In this document: one piece after another, positions 47,938 to 58,810 of the stretch | Numbering within the stretch: the first letter of the stretch is position 1 | Layout of the letters: each line of letters begins with the position of its first letter | NCBI GenBank assembly: GCA_012845835.1 | Contig: JABAKD010000002.1 | Span: forward strand, 8,454,620-8,518,619 | Source of the DNA: Undaria pinnatifida | Taxonomy: Eukaryota > Sar > Phaeophyceae > Laminariales > Alariaceae | Direction: 5' to 3' | DNA: 64,000 nucleotides | The notes under the pieces: generated by a model | The model's input: only the letters and a program-made list of their open reading frames with translations | Database searches by the model: none | Told to the model about the DNA's origin: nothing | Translations under genes and position numbers: made by a program

Positions 47938-49452
47938 GTACGGATAATTCACAAGGCCGCCAAGCATAAAACCTCATTCAAGCTGAGGAGGGCAGCGAAA
48001 GTGACAACCCCAAAAAAGAAGAAAACATCACGGTAGACAGGAGAAAACGCCTCCACAACCACCGATGGCAACACCGACACTAAGCTAGGGTTACGTTGAG
48101 GGCTGGCTGTTTGGTCTCTACGCCCCCTTCCGTCTCGCCCTCCTCCATCATACCTTCATCTTATTCCAGCCCACTTCCGAAGGTCGGGAACACAGACGAC
48201 TGCAGTACTTAGAGTCGACCGTGCTTAGTAGCTGTACGGGTAGCGGTTGTGGCTGCTTGTCTGGTGGTCGTCGTTGGTGTTAGCCCGCATGTTGCGGTGA
48301 TGTCGGGACAGACAAACGTACGGTTGGCGAAGCAGAGCGGGGCGGAAGCGCCAATATTTGAGGGAAATGCGATGTTTGCCGTTAGAATGACCATACTGCT
48401 GATTATGCTTGTATTATAGGATACTGGTTCGAAGGTTATTGGGTCGATCAGGGGTTTTCAATGGCAGGTTGGCTGTTTGACGTTTGAAAATGCGTGATAA
48501 TGGATGCGAGGCCTGTTCTCATGGCGTGCTTCCCACTAGATACTCTCGTTCTGCGAATAGGAGACGGTATGTAATTTGCACGTGGTCTATGCAATGCATT
48601 TCCAAGTGCATGAGCATCGGTTCTTCCGCGGCTGCGTACGATCGTGTCGACGCCTCGTGGCATAAAACTCACATGCATTTAACGGCAACCCGTTGTGTAC
48701 GCACCTCATTCCCCTCCTGCAACAGAAGCTTGGAAACCAGCCAAGCCGGTGAACGTCAAAAGCTAGCCGAAAACGGCGACAAGGCGACGCATGAAACCTC
48801 TCGTCGTTTCGCGTCTACAGTAAGTACATCAGTACGACCTTGCTATGCTGGTCATCCGTCATCATTCAAGGTGATTCTGGTAGCCGCCCATACACATACA
48901 GCTGGCGGCAAGACTCCAAAGTACCTCGATCATATTGAACGCAATCGATTATACCATTTCTTGTGTTGACACGACGTTGAATGAATGGTGCAACATATTA
49001 CTCTGTTAGAGATTACTGTAAAGCTCGGATACAGGGCTGGAGACAGCACATTCAATGCACAGGGGAGAAGGGCAACAAGGGAGCTTGGGGCCTCACCGAT
49101 GCGTGTCGAGGATAACCCAACATGGGGAGTGGTCCAACTTTCAAGTCCTGCTTAACGGAGAGAAAGCGAGGTCTTCGTGATCGGAGAGACGACACCTATC
49201 GGTAGAATTCCCTGCGATATATTGTGCGCTGTTAAAATTATTGGTGCATCCAGCCATAGAAAACAAAATATCCTGTATGTGGAGGGAGTTCGTTGTGAAT
49301 TGTGTCGGCTCTGTTTACTCCGTTGTTGTTCAACACCGCACCTCTTTGAACTCATCATAAAGCTCCGCCATGGCTCGGGCGTAGGCATTGACTAGTAGCT
49401 CGCTGTCCTCGACGGTCTTGGTCAGTGATTCGACGGTCGTGGTCAGTGAGAC
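47938..49452. repeat. Tandem duplication ~1.5 kb, unit 1
   Basis: This unit aligns with 49468-50890 over its length, with offset falling from 1530 to 1447 bp. Landmarks are tacggataattcac, the gtgcttagtagctg region, ctcatggcgtgcttcccact and the gene tail at 49330-49452. The unit contains the 3' flank of the acidic repeat gene and its last ~40 codons. No other gene is recognised inside. Confidence 0.65.
49330..49452 (-). pseudogene. C-terminal tail fragment of the acidic repeat gene
   Basis: The minus strand reads about 38 codons nearly identical to the end of the intact gene: SLTKTVED, a LLVxAY step, then ELYDEFKEV and a stop. Homology ends abruptly upstream of this tail. The fragment sits at the edge of a ~1.5-kb tandem duplication (47.94-49.45 kb against 49.47-50.89 kb) and is the left behind end of a second gene copy. 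It lacks leader, modules and start, so it is a relic. Confidence 0.6.
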
Positions 49453-49467
49453 ACCTGTGACCTGAGA

Positions 49468-50890
49468 GTACGGATAATCCACATGGTCGTTAAGCGTAAA
49501 ACCTCATTGGAACTGAGGAGGACAGTACAAGTGATAAAATATGCAATGCATCAGGCTAGACAGGCGCAAAAGCCTCCGCAACCGCCAATGGCAACAGCGA
49601 TACTAAACTAAGGTTGAATTGACGGATGGCCGTTTGTCTCTACCCCCCTATTCGTCTCACCCCCCTCCGTCATATTCTCACCCTATTACAGCCCGCTTCT
49701 GGAGTTCAAGAGAACACACGACTACCGTACTTAGTGACGACCGTGCTTAGTAGCTGTCCGGGTAGCGGTTGCGGCTCCTCGTCTGGTGGTCGCCGTTGGT
49801 GTTAGCCCCCATGTTGTCGTGATGTCGAGACAACCAAAGGTACGGTTGGTAAAGCAGAGCGGGGCGAGAAGCGTGAACAGTTGAGAGAAATGCGATGTTC
49901 TTGGTTAGAGTTGACCATACTGTTGATTGTTCTTGTATCGTAGGATATTGTTTCGATGGTCGTTTGGTGGATCAGAGAGTTCCAAAGGTAGGTTGGCTGT
50001 TGGACTGGTGGGAATTCGTGATGGTGGATGTGCTGCCTGTTCTCATGGCGTGCTTCCCACTCGATTCTTTACATCTGCGAATGGGAGGAGGGATGCAACT
50101 TACGTGGTCCATGTAATGTACTCCCGAGTGTATGTGCCTCAGGACAGCCTCGGCTGCGTACGATCGTGTCGACGGCTTGTGGGATAATACACACATATCT
50201 AAAATGACAAGACGTTTTGTACGCACCCCATTCCGCTACTGCTGCAAATGCACTACGTTTAAACCAACCAGTTGGTGAACATCGAGTACTACGCGAGAAC
50301 GGCGACAACGCGACGCGTGAGCGCCCTCGTAATTTCTCGTTTACAATGCAGTAGAAAGACGTTGATGTGTACACCCGTCCATGATTGAGGTGGTCTTAAT
50401 CACCATACATACCCATACAGCCGGCGACGAGAACCCAAAGTGGCGCGATCATGTGAATAGCAACCAATTGAATCCTTGCTTGTATTTATACCACGTTGGA
50501 CCAATGGTGCAACATACCACACTGTTGCAAACGATAACTCGAAAAAATCGCCGACGCGTGTCGAAGACTATGTAAAGCGGGGACCTGTCCAAATTTCAAA
50601 CCACAATGTACGGAGAGGAAGCGAGGACAGCGTGGCAGGAGAGACGGCAACTACCGGTTCACGTCCCCGCGATATATTTTGGTACTAGTAATAGTGCATA
50701 TAATTACTAAGAAAATCGCTTGAATGTGGTGGGAGTCTACTGTGAATTGTGTCGGCTCCGCTTACTCCGTTGTTGTTTAATACCCCACCTCTTTGAACTC
50801 ATCGTAAAGCTCAGCCACCGCCCTGACGTAGGCATGAACTAGAAGCTCGCGATCCTCAACCGTCTTGGTCAGTGATTCGACGGCATTGAA
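49468..50890. repeat. Tandem duplication ~1.5 kb, unit 2 (3' flank of the intact gene)
   Basis: Homologous to unit 1. It ends in the last exon of the intact gene. The segment near 49740-49810, like 48225-48290 in unit 1, is also similar on the opposite strand to 42650-42700 downstream of the decayed paralogue (accaacgacgaccaccag), so the 3' flank belongs to the ancestral block. Confidence 0.65.
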
Positions 50891-52248
50891 TGCCGCCGGC
50901 CCAAAAAACGCGTAGTGCAGCAAGGACGTTAATACATCGTCAAAGACAGCTTCGAGATTCGCGGGCTCGACTTCCGCACGCCTGGAGACGGAGATGGCGT
51001 CGTGCAGTTTGACCCACAGCTCATCGTCCGTGTCCTCGTCGATCATCAGATCATCGGAGTCAGCCCCCTCGGTGAACGCGTCGTCCAGCGCCGACCACAC
51101 CAGGACTTTAACTGCCCTCGATGCCGCCCCGCCGGACATGGCGTCGCGCAGCGCGGGGGAGATCCCGTCGTCGACGCGATCTTGGAAATCGATGGGGCCG
51201 AAAGGCCACAGACGGAGATCTTCGACCACTCCGTCGTCGTCGAGGTTGAGCAGCCACTCTCCGTCGAAATCGCGGATGTCTTCGCTATCCTGCGGCGTGA
51301 ACCCCATGAAGTCGTTGGTTACGCCATCAGCTACACCATCAATGGTGAGCTCGAGCGGGAGATCGCCGCTCAAAGCATTGTCTTCGATTGTTCGATTGCG
51401 CTCTTCTCTGAACTTGTCGTACAGCTCAGACACCGTCTGGATGTAGTCCTCCACCACCAGGCCACGGACGCCGGCGTTTTCGGTCAACGACGACACGACC
51501 TTCGACGCCACCGGCCCGAAGAAAAGGTTGTGCAGCATGCTTGTTAATACGAAGTCTAACACCTCTTCGCGATCAGCGCGCTCGGATGCCGCGTTTCCGG
51601 AGATGACGCTGTTCAGCTTGAACCACATCAAATTGTCCATGGCATCGTCAAGCATCCGGTCATCGGCCTCCCCCACGGCGAGAGCGTCGGTCAACACGAA
51701 CCGAATTAGGTCGTGGACGGCATCATCGAGGACCATGGCCTTTGACGCCACCCCTTCAAACTCACCGTCGCTCAGCATGTACGGCATATAGCCGTCCACG
51801 GGGTCGTGCGCTAGCTCAGACGCCATTTCATCGTCGACAGCAGAGCGAGGAATCACGGGGCCGAACGGCCCGAGGCGGATGCTGTCGACTACCCCGTCAG
51901 CGCCGGCGAGGTCTAACGGCTGCTCCCCACCGAACACCTTGCCGTCGTTGCTATTGAGCATTGAAGTTACCTCGTGGTGGATTGCCTCTATCACATCTGC
52001 CGGCCTCCCAACGTCGGAGTCAATCTCGTTCAGGAAATCGTCCAACATGGTGCGGTCGAAAGGTTCGAGGCCCATCTCGTCGAAGACAGAGGCGGCGGCA
52101 ACGTCAAGAAGCCAGTCCTCGTCGAAGTCAATGGCGTCAGTCATTTCTTCAAGGCTCTCGTCACTGTCGGCGTCCGAATAGTCTTCTTGGGACATCTCCT
52201 GCTGGTCCAGGTGCTCGAGGTTGATGTCTGTGGCGATGTCGGCATCGT
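50777..52248 (-). CDS. Exon 3: main acidic repeat region
   Basis: This exon is 1472 bp, opening with two bases that complete the split codon and ending at a TAA (50777-50779). The frame is open for about 490 codons, by far the longest host-type frame in the window. The short module occurs three times; its core has LD/LL, then a [VF][DE]xx[LIM] step, L-x-PFGP and VDDE/VDDG. The long module occurs twice; shared positions include Lxx[LM]LHxxFFGPxA, xxSLT and a closing ELYDxF. Its spacing suggests amphipathic helices. Composition is very rich in Asp, Glu, Leu and Val with almost no Cys. An internal Met at 52195 could serve as a start if the upstream exons were not used. The repeats point to growth by internal duplication. 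No known family is recognised. Confidence 0.72.
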
Positions 52249-55200
52249 CTTCAACAGCGGAAAATATGGATCACAAATGAACAGCGCGGAGTGGAAAATA
52301 AAAGGAGAAAGCATTCAACACAGTTACTAGATGTGTCTTGAAACTCAATGCCGACTTGGGGGTCTAGATTGTCCAGCCGCAAATCAAACGTGATTATAGG
52401 TCTGACCGTGCTAGACATTACAAGCATTTTCGGGACACGCTGCCATGGACCGTAATATGTGTGCAGTGGGGACTGTGGTGCACCAAGATACCTAGGAAAC
52501 GACCACTAACGTGGAGTACAACTAAAGACGCTGAAGCATAACATTAAGCGATATGTGATGGATCCACCTATGCATTGCTTTAAAGGTCACGTTGCACGGG
52601 AACTGGAGGTAGTTATGCTACGGAATTACCCGTACAGGAACGTTACTAGAAGAAAAATATTCGTCAGTAATCGAGACCGTTTGCAACAACATTAAAGAGT
52701 GGTTCAGCATCCCCTAGCAAGCACCAAGTAGCGCCGCCGTGGGTTGGTAAGTACAAGGACCCAAGGGTACATCTAGATTGCCGTATAGAGATCCATGATA
52801 CCCACAAGTTTAACTCGTCCTGCTCCCTCTCGTTATTTTCTCTTTTGCCTCAATGTCTCGCAACGGTCACTTTGCGGTATGAAACCTTGCTTTCATTTCC
52901 CTAACACCAATCAGGTTATTTAACCACCACCAGCGCAAGTTTATTCTACCACCTACCAAGAGATGACCAATACCCCAATAGGTTTATGAGAACCACGATT
53001 AGCGTGGTGCGCACATCAGGGCCATCAGGGAGACGTTTGTTTGTAAATATTTATATTTGCCATGCCTGCGGACCTCGGCTGCGAGGAGAATTGCTGCATC
53101 AACAAGCGGGATTGTCGGAAGGCTAAAGAGGACAAGGTGGTAACCACAGACCCAAATGCGGCTCAGCAACAACGTCGGTCATCTACTAATGCGACAACTA
53201 CACGGCTAGAACTAGCACGTGCATCGCATACGAAATCGCGCTTGCGTCAGTTGATCGACTCGTCAACGGTTTGTCATACGAACGTTTTTGTTCACACTTC
53301 ATTTCGATAGGTCACGAGTTGCAACACTGCCGTTCACGGGGAGAAGTTTGAAATACTCATTATATCTGTAGGTCTACGAAGGCCACGAAGTCGCGGCCGA
53401 CGCGCGAACCAAGTGCATCATGTACGTATCGTAACATTTTGGCCTTTGAAAACCAGCGAAGACATGGCTGAAGCTTGCATCAAGAGGGGCAAGTGAATAT
53501 CATACAATAAGGTGCGATATCAAAAGTTAACGGCGTTGTGACTAAAAGCATGCACTGAAAAGGTGCAAAGTTGCACACGTTCGTGGCAAGTACGGCATGG
53601 AGTAATCCGCGAAATTGCGGAATATGCAAGGTTTCAACACGCTCGTACTACAGTAAATGTAGCACAGTAAAGTCTGCAAGGCTCAGGCATGCACAAACGC
53701 GATAAGTGCGGTAAACGCGCAAGAGAAATGCCCCGCAACGTGGGGGACACCATGACTAACATAACAACGGCTACGGCAAAGGATCCCCCGCGGTCGGACG
53801 AGAAGGACGAGCACGCCTTATTACGACTAGAACGCACGAGTCAATGCTTTCCGCAACGAATCCGTCCTTATCATTTCACAGTATGCTCATGGGAAAGAAG
53901 GAGCTCAATGCGACAATTGGCAGCATCATGTTCACGATGCAGCGCAGCATTACCAACCGGTATCCTTTGCCTTCTTACTATCCACGGACGGGGGGGGTCA
54001 CTACAGTGCAACAGTTTCACGGTGCCACGGGGCCAATAAATCGGAGGATAAGCGGCTTGCTATGCGCTCAAGGAAAATCGCGACACCGTCAGCACCACCA
54101 TACGTCAGGATGGTGACGCGGAACTGGCCCAGATCAAGATGAAAGCAGGCCAAGAGGAAGATTACTCCACAGTCATCCCACGGTATGGGTTGCACTTTTC
54201 GGGCCAGGCGTTTCTGACCGGTTGAGTATGAAATTTTTACGAGCATAATATTTACTTTAGGACTAGCGCATAGAAATGTTGATCGCGTTGCACAAGAGAA
54301 TATCTTCCAAGTCATGTTTCGGGTGATGTTGATGATGTTGAGCTCCTCACGTTAGTAGTTCAGAAAACTCTTAGAATCTGCTACACCCCTAGCGTGGGAT
54401 GAAACTTCAGGTACATCATAGAGGAAGCACAAGGCCGTCTTTACGATATGGGGGTTACATTTTCCCGAAGGGAGCGTCGCACTTATCAGAACGGTTCGCG
54501 ACTCTTGTGCCTACGAGGAAGGATCCCAGACGACTGAATAGCCGTTCGTGGGGGCAAAAGGTGGGAAGTATTTCCCACAACCTCTTCAGAAGGTATGAGA
54601 GTACCGGAACTGGCTCTTTTGAGGAAAGCGACGACGCATGTTATGATAGAGGTGACATCACCTAGTTTTCATGAGGTTCCACGCTTTTGAGGAGCTCTGT
54701 ACATAATCTACATCATCCAAGCACTGATGACTTGGAGAACAAGAAAACTGTGCCAGATGAGCAATCATTCAAATCAACCCCATGGCCTAGGTACACAACG
54801 AAATACCTTCCAAACTTCCTGTAAAATGAAATTCCGACGTTTTAATGGATAGTATTACGTACTACGTTTACTAGGTTAACGAGCCCCGCCGTTTAAAAGT
54901 GTTTTACCCATACAGAGGTGTACCTTAAAACTCCTTCTATCGTGGTCTTGGTCCGACGACAACCGTACATAGAGAGGAATCTAAAGCAGGGCTACGTTGA
55001 CAGTCCAGCAATGTTTTCTTCAGCATAAACTACATATGCCACGACTGCTGCATCCTATCGGCCTCATCCATCGCGACGTCGTCATCACCACCCCCATCAA
55101 GGTATCAAAGAACGCTGACAATAACGCCTCGAGCAGATCAAGATACGGATCAGGCATCTCCGGCAGTGTCGTCACCATCGTTATCGTTATCGCCATCGTC

Positions 55201-57488
55201 ATCGTCTCCTGGAGGCATCGACTACCACAGCAGCGACTTCTACGATACAGCAGCGACTTCTACGATACAGCAATGACTGCTACCGCAGAGACTAGTGTGC
55301 GACAGCCGCGACTACAGCAACACCAATGTTAGACGCAGCTACAGCAGTACATTAATTTGGTCAGGTACTTCATCTGCTCTATTTGTAGCAGGCAACAGAG
55401 ACACATACGTAGAAACATCGAGATAAAACCAGCAGTGTGTGCATGGTACGGTGCCGTATGATGGAGATGTACCTGACTGTTATGAACTACCAGGTACTAT
55501 TAATACATCACTTTAGAAGGTTGATATTTGATACCTTTTCCACAAAAATAGGACTGACTCGCTGACGTTGACAATAATGAAAATGCATCGCGACTGACAA
55601 TATATTAACCCTAGGATATTATCAAACGCACAACAGATAGTAATGCCCAAGCACACGTGACACGCAATATGCAAGATCGACCTATTCCTTGGTCGGAAAG
55701 CCCCATCGATTAGCAGTACTTCAGCCGGAAGGTGCTGCTCCTAGTCGTAGCACGCGTCAATAATCAAGACTAGGAGAGGCTTGTCATTTCCACAGGAGGC
55801 GGTGGGGCGGCGGTAGTGTAGTCTCAACGATTCAGGTCTGCGGGCTTCCTAAGGCACGCGTTATAGGCATACTGGAATCTCTCACCGTGTGAGCCGTCGT
55901 CATCTTCTTGTCGAGCCGCCGACGCCATCTCCACCTCGTCATCCTCAGGCTCTGACGTCAGGTCAGAGTCCTCGTCGCCCATCTCACCAACGATCGAGAT
56001 AGTGGTGTTGCCATCACCGGCGATGTCCGGCTTGGTAAGGGAGGGACGTGGTGCAGGGTGCCGGGTGTGGCAAGGCAGAGCAGCAGCAGTGCATGGGGTA
56101 GTCGTTGTTGTCAGAACAAGGGTAATGATGAGACGATGATGTCTCTCTGGGACATTTGACCTGCGTGGAGCAACTTTTGTGTCCACGCATTTCGAGCAGC
56201 ATGTATATCGCACATACACCGGAGATTTGGCAATGCGCTGCCAACGTACGAAATATAATACGAAACGCCGATCACATACACAAGCCAACAAGCCAGACAA
56301 CTTGAGGAGAGAAGATGAAGAAAAACCAAAGAGAAAGTGCGATAGGTCTCGCACGATACATGTTTCTTTTCATCCTACAGGTACAGCAACACAGCTGCAG
56401 CATACTGCAGAACGAAGAGATGAAGGAATGGCTACCAATCGTATTATGTATCACATCTGGTGCTGTCTTGGTCTGTGCATCAGCGCCAAGTATCACGTGT
56501 CAAGTCTGGTTTTAAGTCTGCTGTTTTCATGAGGCGCCTAGACCCAACGTACAATTTGGTACTACTGTGTGGGCACTGTACCGTAATCATGCGGGTCATC
56601 GCACATATCGGAGTGACCGCGCCTATCGGGGTCATCGCGCCCCTGTGCGACATTTTTCAAGTTAGGAAATTTTTAAATAATTTTCCCGCACAGTTATCGG
56701 AGTCATCGCACAGGGGTGCCATGACTCCGACATTGGTGCTACCTTCGGGCTTGAGGTTGCATGCTGTCGTGTGTGGCCCCGGAATTGGGAATCTGGCATA
56801 TTTTGTTCGTCTCGCGGCTTGTAATCGGGGCTCACCGCTCTGTGTCGCAGGTGCGGACAAATAAACCAAGTTTTCTCTTGAATTGTTACTTGCAAACGGC
56901 GAACGCACTCAAAAGACACACACGCACAAACACCAAGTAAATGCAGATGCAACCTACCGTACCTACTGCTACGCAACGAAAAAGAGCCTAGGAACACTAG
57001 CCGGACGGCAAACCCAATACCTACATCCTCGCGGTTTTCTTTTCTCCTCGCACACAACACCACAACCGAACTCGAATGCTACTCTCACCAGGCGTTGCAC
57101 CACAGCAAGGCAAGAAATTGGTATGTGTGCGTACTGGTCGAAGCTATCTACCACGGGCCGCCTACTGGTAATTGTAAGGGTGTATTAGCAGTACCGTGGG
57201 GTGTGTGATTTCTCCCGTATCACACATATCGGAGTTATCGCACAGGGGTGTGCGTTCACATTACAGCATTTGAGTGGGTTTTTTGATTGGTCAGAGTCGC
57301 ATATAGTCTACAGGAGTTATCGCACGGGGGTGTGCGCCAAAAGAGAATGTCTATCAGTTTTAATCATTTTCCGCACAGGTATCGGATTCATCGCACATAT
57401 AGGATTCATCGCACCCCTGTGTGATAAAAATCCAAGTTGGGACTAAAAATCGATCGCACATATGTGCGACGACCCGCATGATTACGGG

Positions 57489-57548
<60 letters not shown>

Positions 57549-58489
57549 GCTGTTTTCATGAGGCGCCTAGACCCAACGTACTATTTGGTACTGTGGGCAC
57601 TGTAGTTGCTACTGCAAATAGACCCAATGGACCGCTACTCGTAGCAACGTGGAAGACAAGGACGCTCATGCACGCTACTGGTATCGCATCCACGCCATCA
57701 CGTTCACGCTATGACATGCACGCTACTGTATCATGCTGTCGAATCTATATTCAAGGGTGCTTTGTTTCTACGGCAGCAACTACCAGTATAGACTATTGCT
57801 ACATACAACGAGCAGTATACGTACCTGATACCTATTGTCCACATGCACCACGGTACGGTTTACCGCCCACGTTTTCGGGACAAGCTACTTGCAGTTGTTA
57901 TTGGCTGCGATGACATCTCAATATACGACAAATTGTGCTTGAGGAGGTACCAGGTACTATCGCAGCAACGACTGTTACATGCTGGTACGGTAGTACTGCC
58001 TGGTATACGGTACGTACATACCGTACGATTTGGCTCGCACGTTTTTGTTTTTTCATTTGGTCCAGGATTTAATAACTGATGGAATATAATACTCATAGCT
58101 GAACGTTACCTACATTTATTTTCATTCTATTTACAAAACAGGGAGGTCCTGGGTTTGCTTGGTTTTATTTTATATTACAGGCTCACCTGCAGCCCCCGAG
58201 ACGCGTGTAGAGGGAAGGTGCCCCGGCGGCACGACGTGGTGTAGCCCTCTGCCAAAGGCACCCGGGGCAGAGGTTTCCCTGCTCTCACAGCTTCGACACC
58301 GTCGATCTGGCTAAGCTCACCGAGGCCAAGCGTGCTACCAGCCTTTGGGGGCGCCAGAGTGTTGGCGGGACTTTTCTTGGTCCATGCCGACTCCGGCGCG
58401 AGGGGTACCTTGGGCGCCCGGAACACGAACGCGTTGGTCGTGGCCAGGCAAAGGGCGAGAGAGGCAGACGAGCGCAGGGTGCCCGGCAT
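50777..58489 (-). CDS. Three-exon gene for a large acidic repeat protein with a signal/plastid-type leader (unrecognised family)
   Basis: Spliced model, exons 58489-58187, 56030-55886 and 52248-50777 on the minus strand, giving about 639 residues. The parts join in frame: exon 1 ends in phase 0 at a GTGAGC donor, exon 2 starts after a taccaag acceptor and ends in phase 1 at GTGAGAG, and exon 3 resumes in phase 1 after ttgaag. A paralogue at 37829-42350 keeps the same borders and phases, which is the main support. Residues 1-20 are a hydrophobic signal peptide, followed by Phe at the cleavage site and an S/P/A/K-rich stretch typical of heterokont plastid transit peptides. Residues 102-639 are strongly acidic. 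They contain three short modules (about 189-225, 253-291, 473-511) and two long modules (about 322-434, 527-639). No enzyme motif or membrane segment is seen after the leader. Introns are about 2.2 and 3.6 kb and hold repeats. Function is unknown; plastid targeting is inferred from the leader only. Confidence 0.62.
52249..55885 (-). other. Intron 2 of the acidic repeat gene (3.6 kb)
   Basis: The borders are the GTGAGAG donor at 55885 and the ttgaag acceptor at 52250. It holds repeat E, an ATC-rich run at 55170-55205 and a 22-bp tandem pair at 55225-55270. Frames at 53844-54116 and 54399-54665 are open but unrecognised. The paralogue's intron is 1.97 kb and lacks these insertions. Confidence 0.5.
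54258..54405 (+). repeat. Dispersed repeat E, copy 2 (in intron 2 of the acidic gene)
   Basis: It has the same landmarks as 31998-32135. Just upstream, 54190-54245 (gcgtttctgaccggttgag) resembles 23755-23800 (acgtttctgaccgattgag). Confidence 0.6.
55886..56030 (-). CDS. Exon 2: short acidic exon
   Basis: This exon is 145 bp, 48 codons plus one base. It starts PDIAGDGNTTISIVG and becomes Asp/Glu-rich, ending EDDDGSH before a GTGAGAG donor. The paralogous exon at 38707-38918 starts PDIIQDGNTTIPIAG after the same taccaag acceptor and ends at the same donor sequence. Conservation stops at these borders, as expected for an exon. The open frame runs on upstream and downstream here, but the other paralogue does not keep it open. 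Confidence 0.6.
56581..57487. mobile_element. Candidate non-autonomous DNA/foldback element with 28-bp terminal inverted repeats
   Basis: Ends are inverted: ccgtaatcatgcgggtcatc plus gcacatat at 56581-56608 against the complement at 57460-57487, matching 27 of 28. Inside are several direct and inverted copies of tcgcacaggggtg and tatcggagttatcgcac. The element lies in intron 1 of the acidic repeat gene. It is flanked by a ~60-bp direct repeat (56519-56580 and 57548-57604), the second separated by an (ACT)n run. No transposase is seen and no simple target duplication was identified. Confidence 0.5.
57489..57548 (+). repeat. (ACT)n microsatellite
   Basis: About 20 copies of a trinucleotide between the foldback element and the second flanking direct repeat. 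Confidence 0.95.
58187..58489 (-). CDS. Exon 1: signal peptide plus transit-like leader
   Basis: This exon has 101 codons. The start ATG at 58489 was chosen because the 303-bp exon then matches the paralogous exon at 37829-38131 exactly in length and aligns almost without gaps from the first Met. The frame stays open for 139 codons upstream, but that part includes a CAG/CAA microsatellite that looks like 5' UTR. The leader starts MPGTLRSSASLALCLATTNA, then FVFRAP. The conserved end of the exon has LPRVP and HASRG before the GTGAGC donor. The h-region and the Phe at +1 fit an ASAFAP-type plastid signal of secondary algae. A secreted or vacuolar protein is the alternative. Confidence 0.65.
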
Positions 58490-58697
58490 CGCTCTGCTGT
58501 TGTTGATGTTGTTGTTGCTGCTGCTGTTTCTGCCCTTGCAGATCACAGAGGTGAAGACTACGAGAAGTAGGTGTAGTAGCTGATCTGCACTCTGCAGTCT
58601 GTTTTTAAGAGTACCAGGCCCTGTGCAGCACGTGCCAAGGGTTGGGGCAACGGCTGGTCTCAAAATATCTTCCCCTTGTTTCTTGATCCCGATTCCC

Positions 58698-58810
58698 GGA
58701 AAGGATGCAACACGATTTTGCGGTTGGTCTTCTTGCCTTCGGTCATCGCGGGTAGAGCGATCTTTATTGACAAGCGACTGCTGTCCTCCTGCGCAGTAGA
58801 AGCGATGAGC
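58698..58810 (+). repeat. Dispersed repeat R2, copy 4, upstream of the intact acidic gene
   Basis: It begins ggaaaggatgcaacacgatt and ends gtagaagcgatgagc. It lies about 210-320 bp upstream of the intact gene's start codon. A minus-strand frame here (IASTAQEDS core) is similar to IASTVQEES and IASAAQEE in other copies, so a small conserved peptide is possible, but stops occur in the other copies. Confidence 0.5.

Larger units (their letters stand above)
56031..58186 (-). other. Intron 1 of the acidic repeat gene (2.2 kb)
   Basis: The borders are the GTGAGC donor at 58186 and the taccaag acceptor at 56031. It holds the foldback element, its flanking 60-bp direct repeats and the (ACT)n run, which largely explain why it is longer than the 575-bp intron of the paralogue. 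Confidence 0.5.

Noticed and set aside
51002-51547. Plus-strand frames opposite exon 3 of the intact gene
   Set aside because: Same antisense shadow effect; no similarity to its paralogue on that strand beyond what the sense frame explains.
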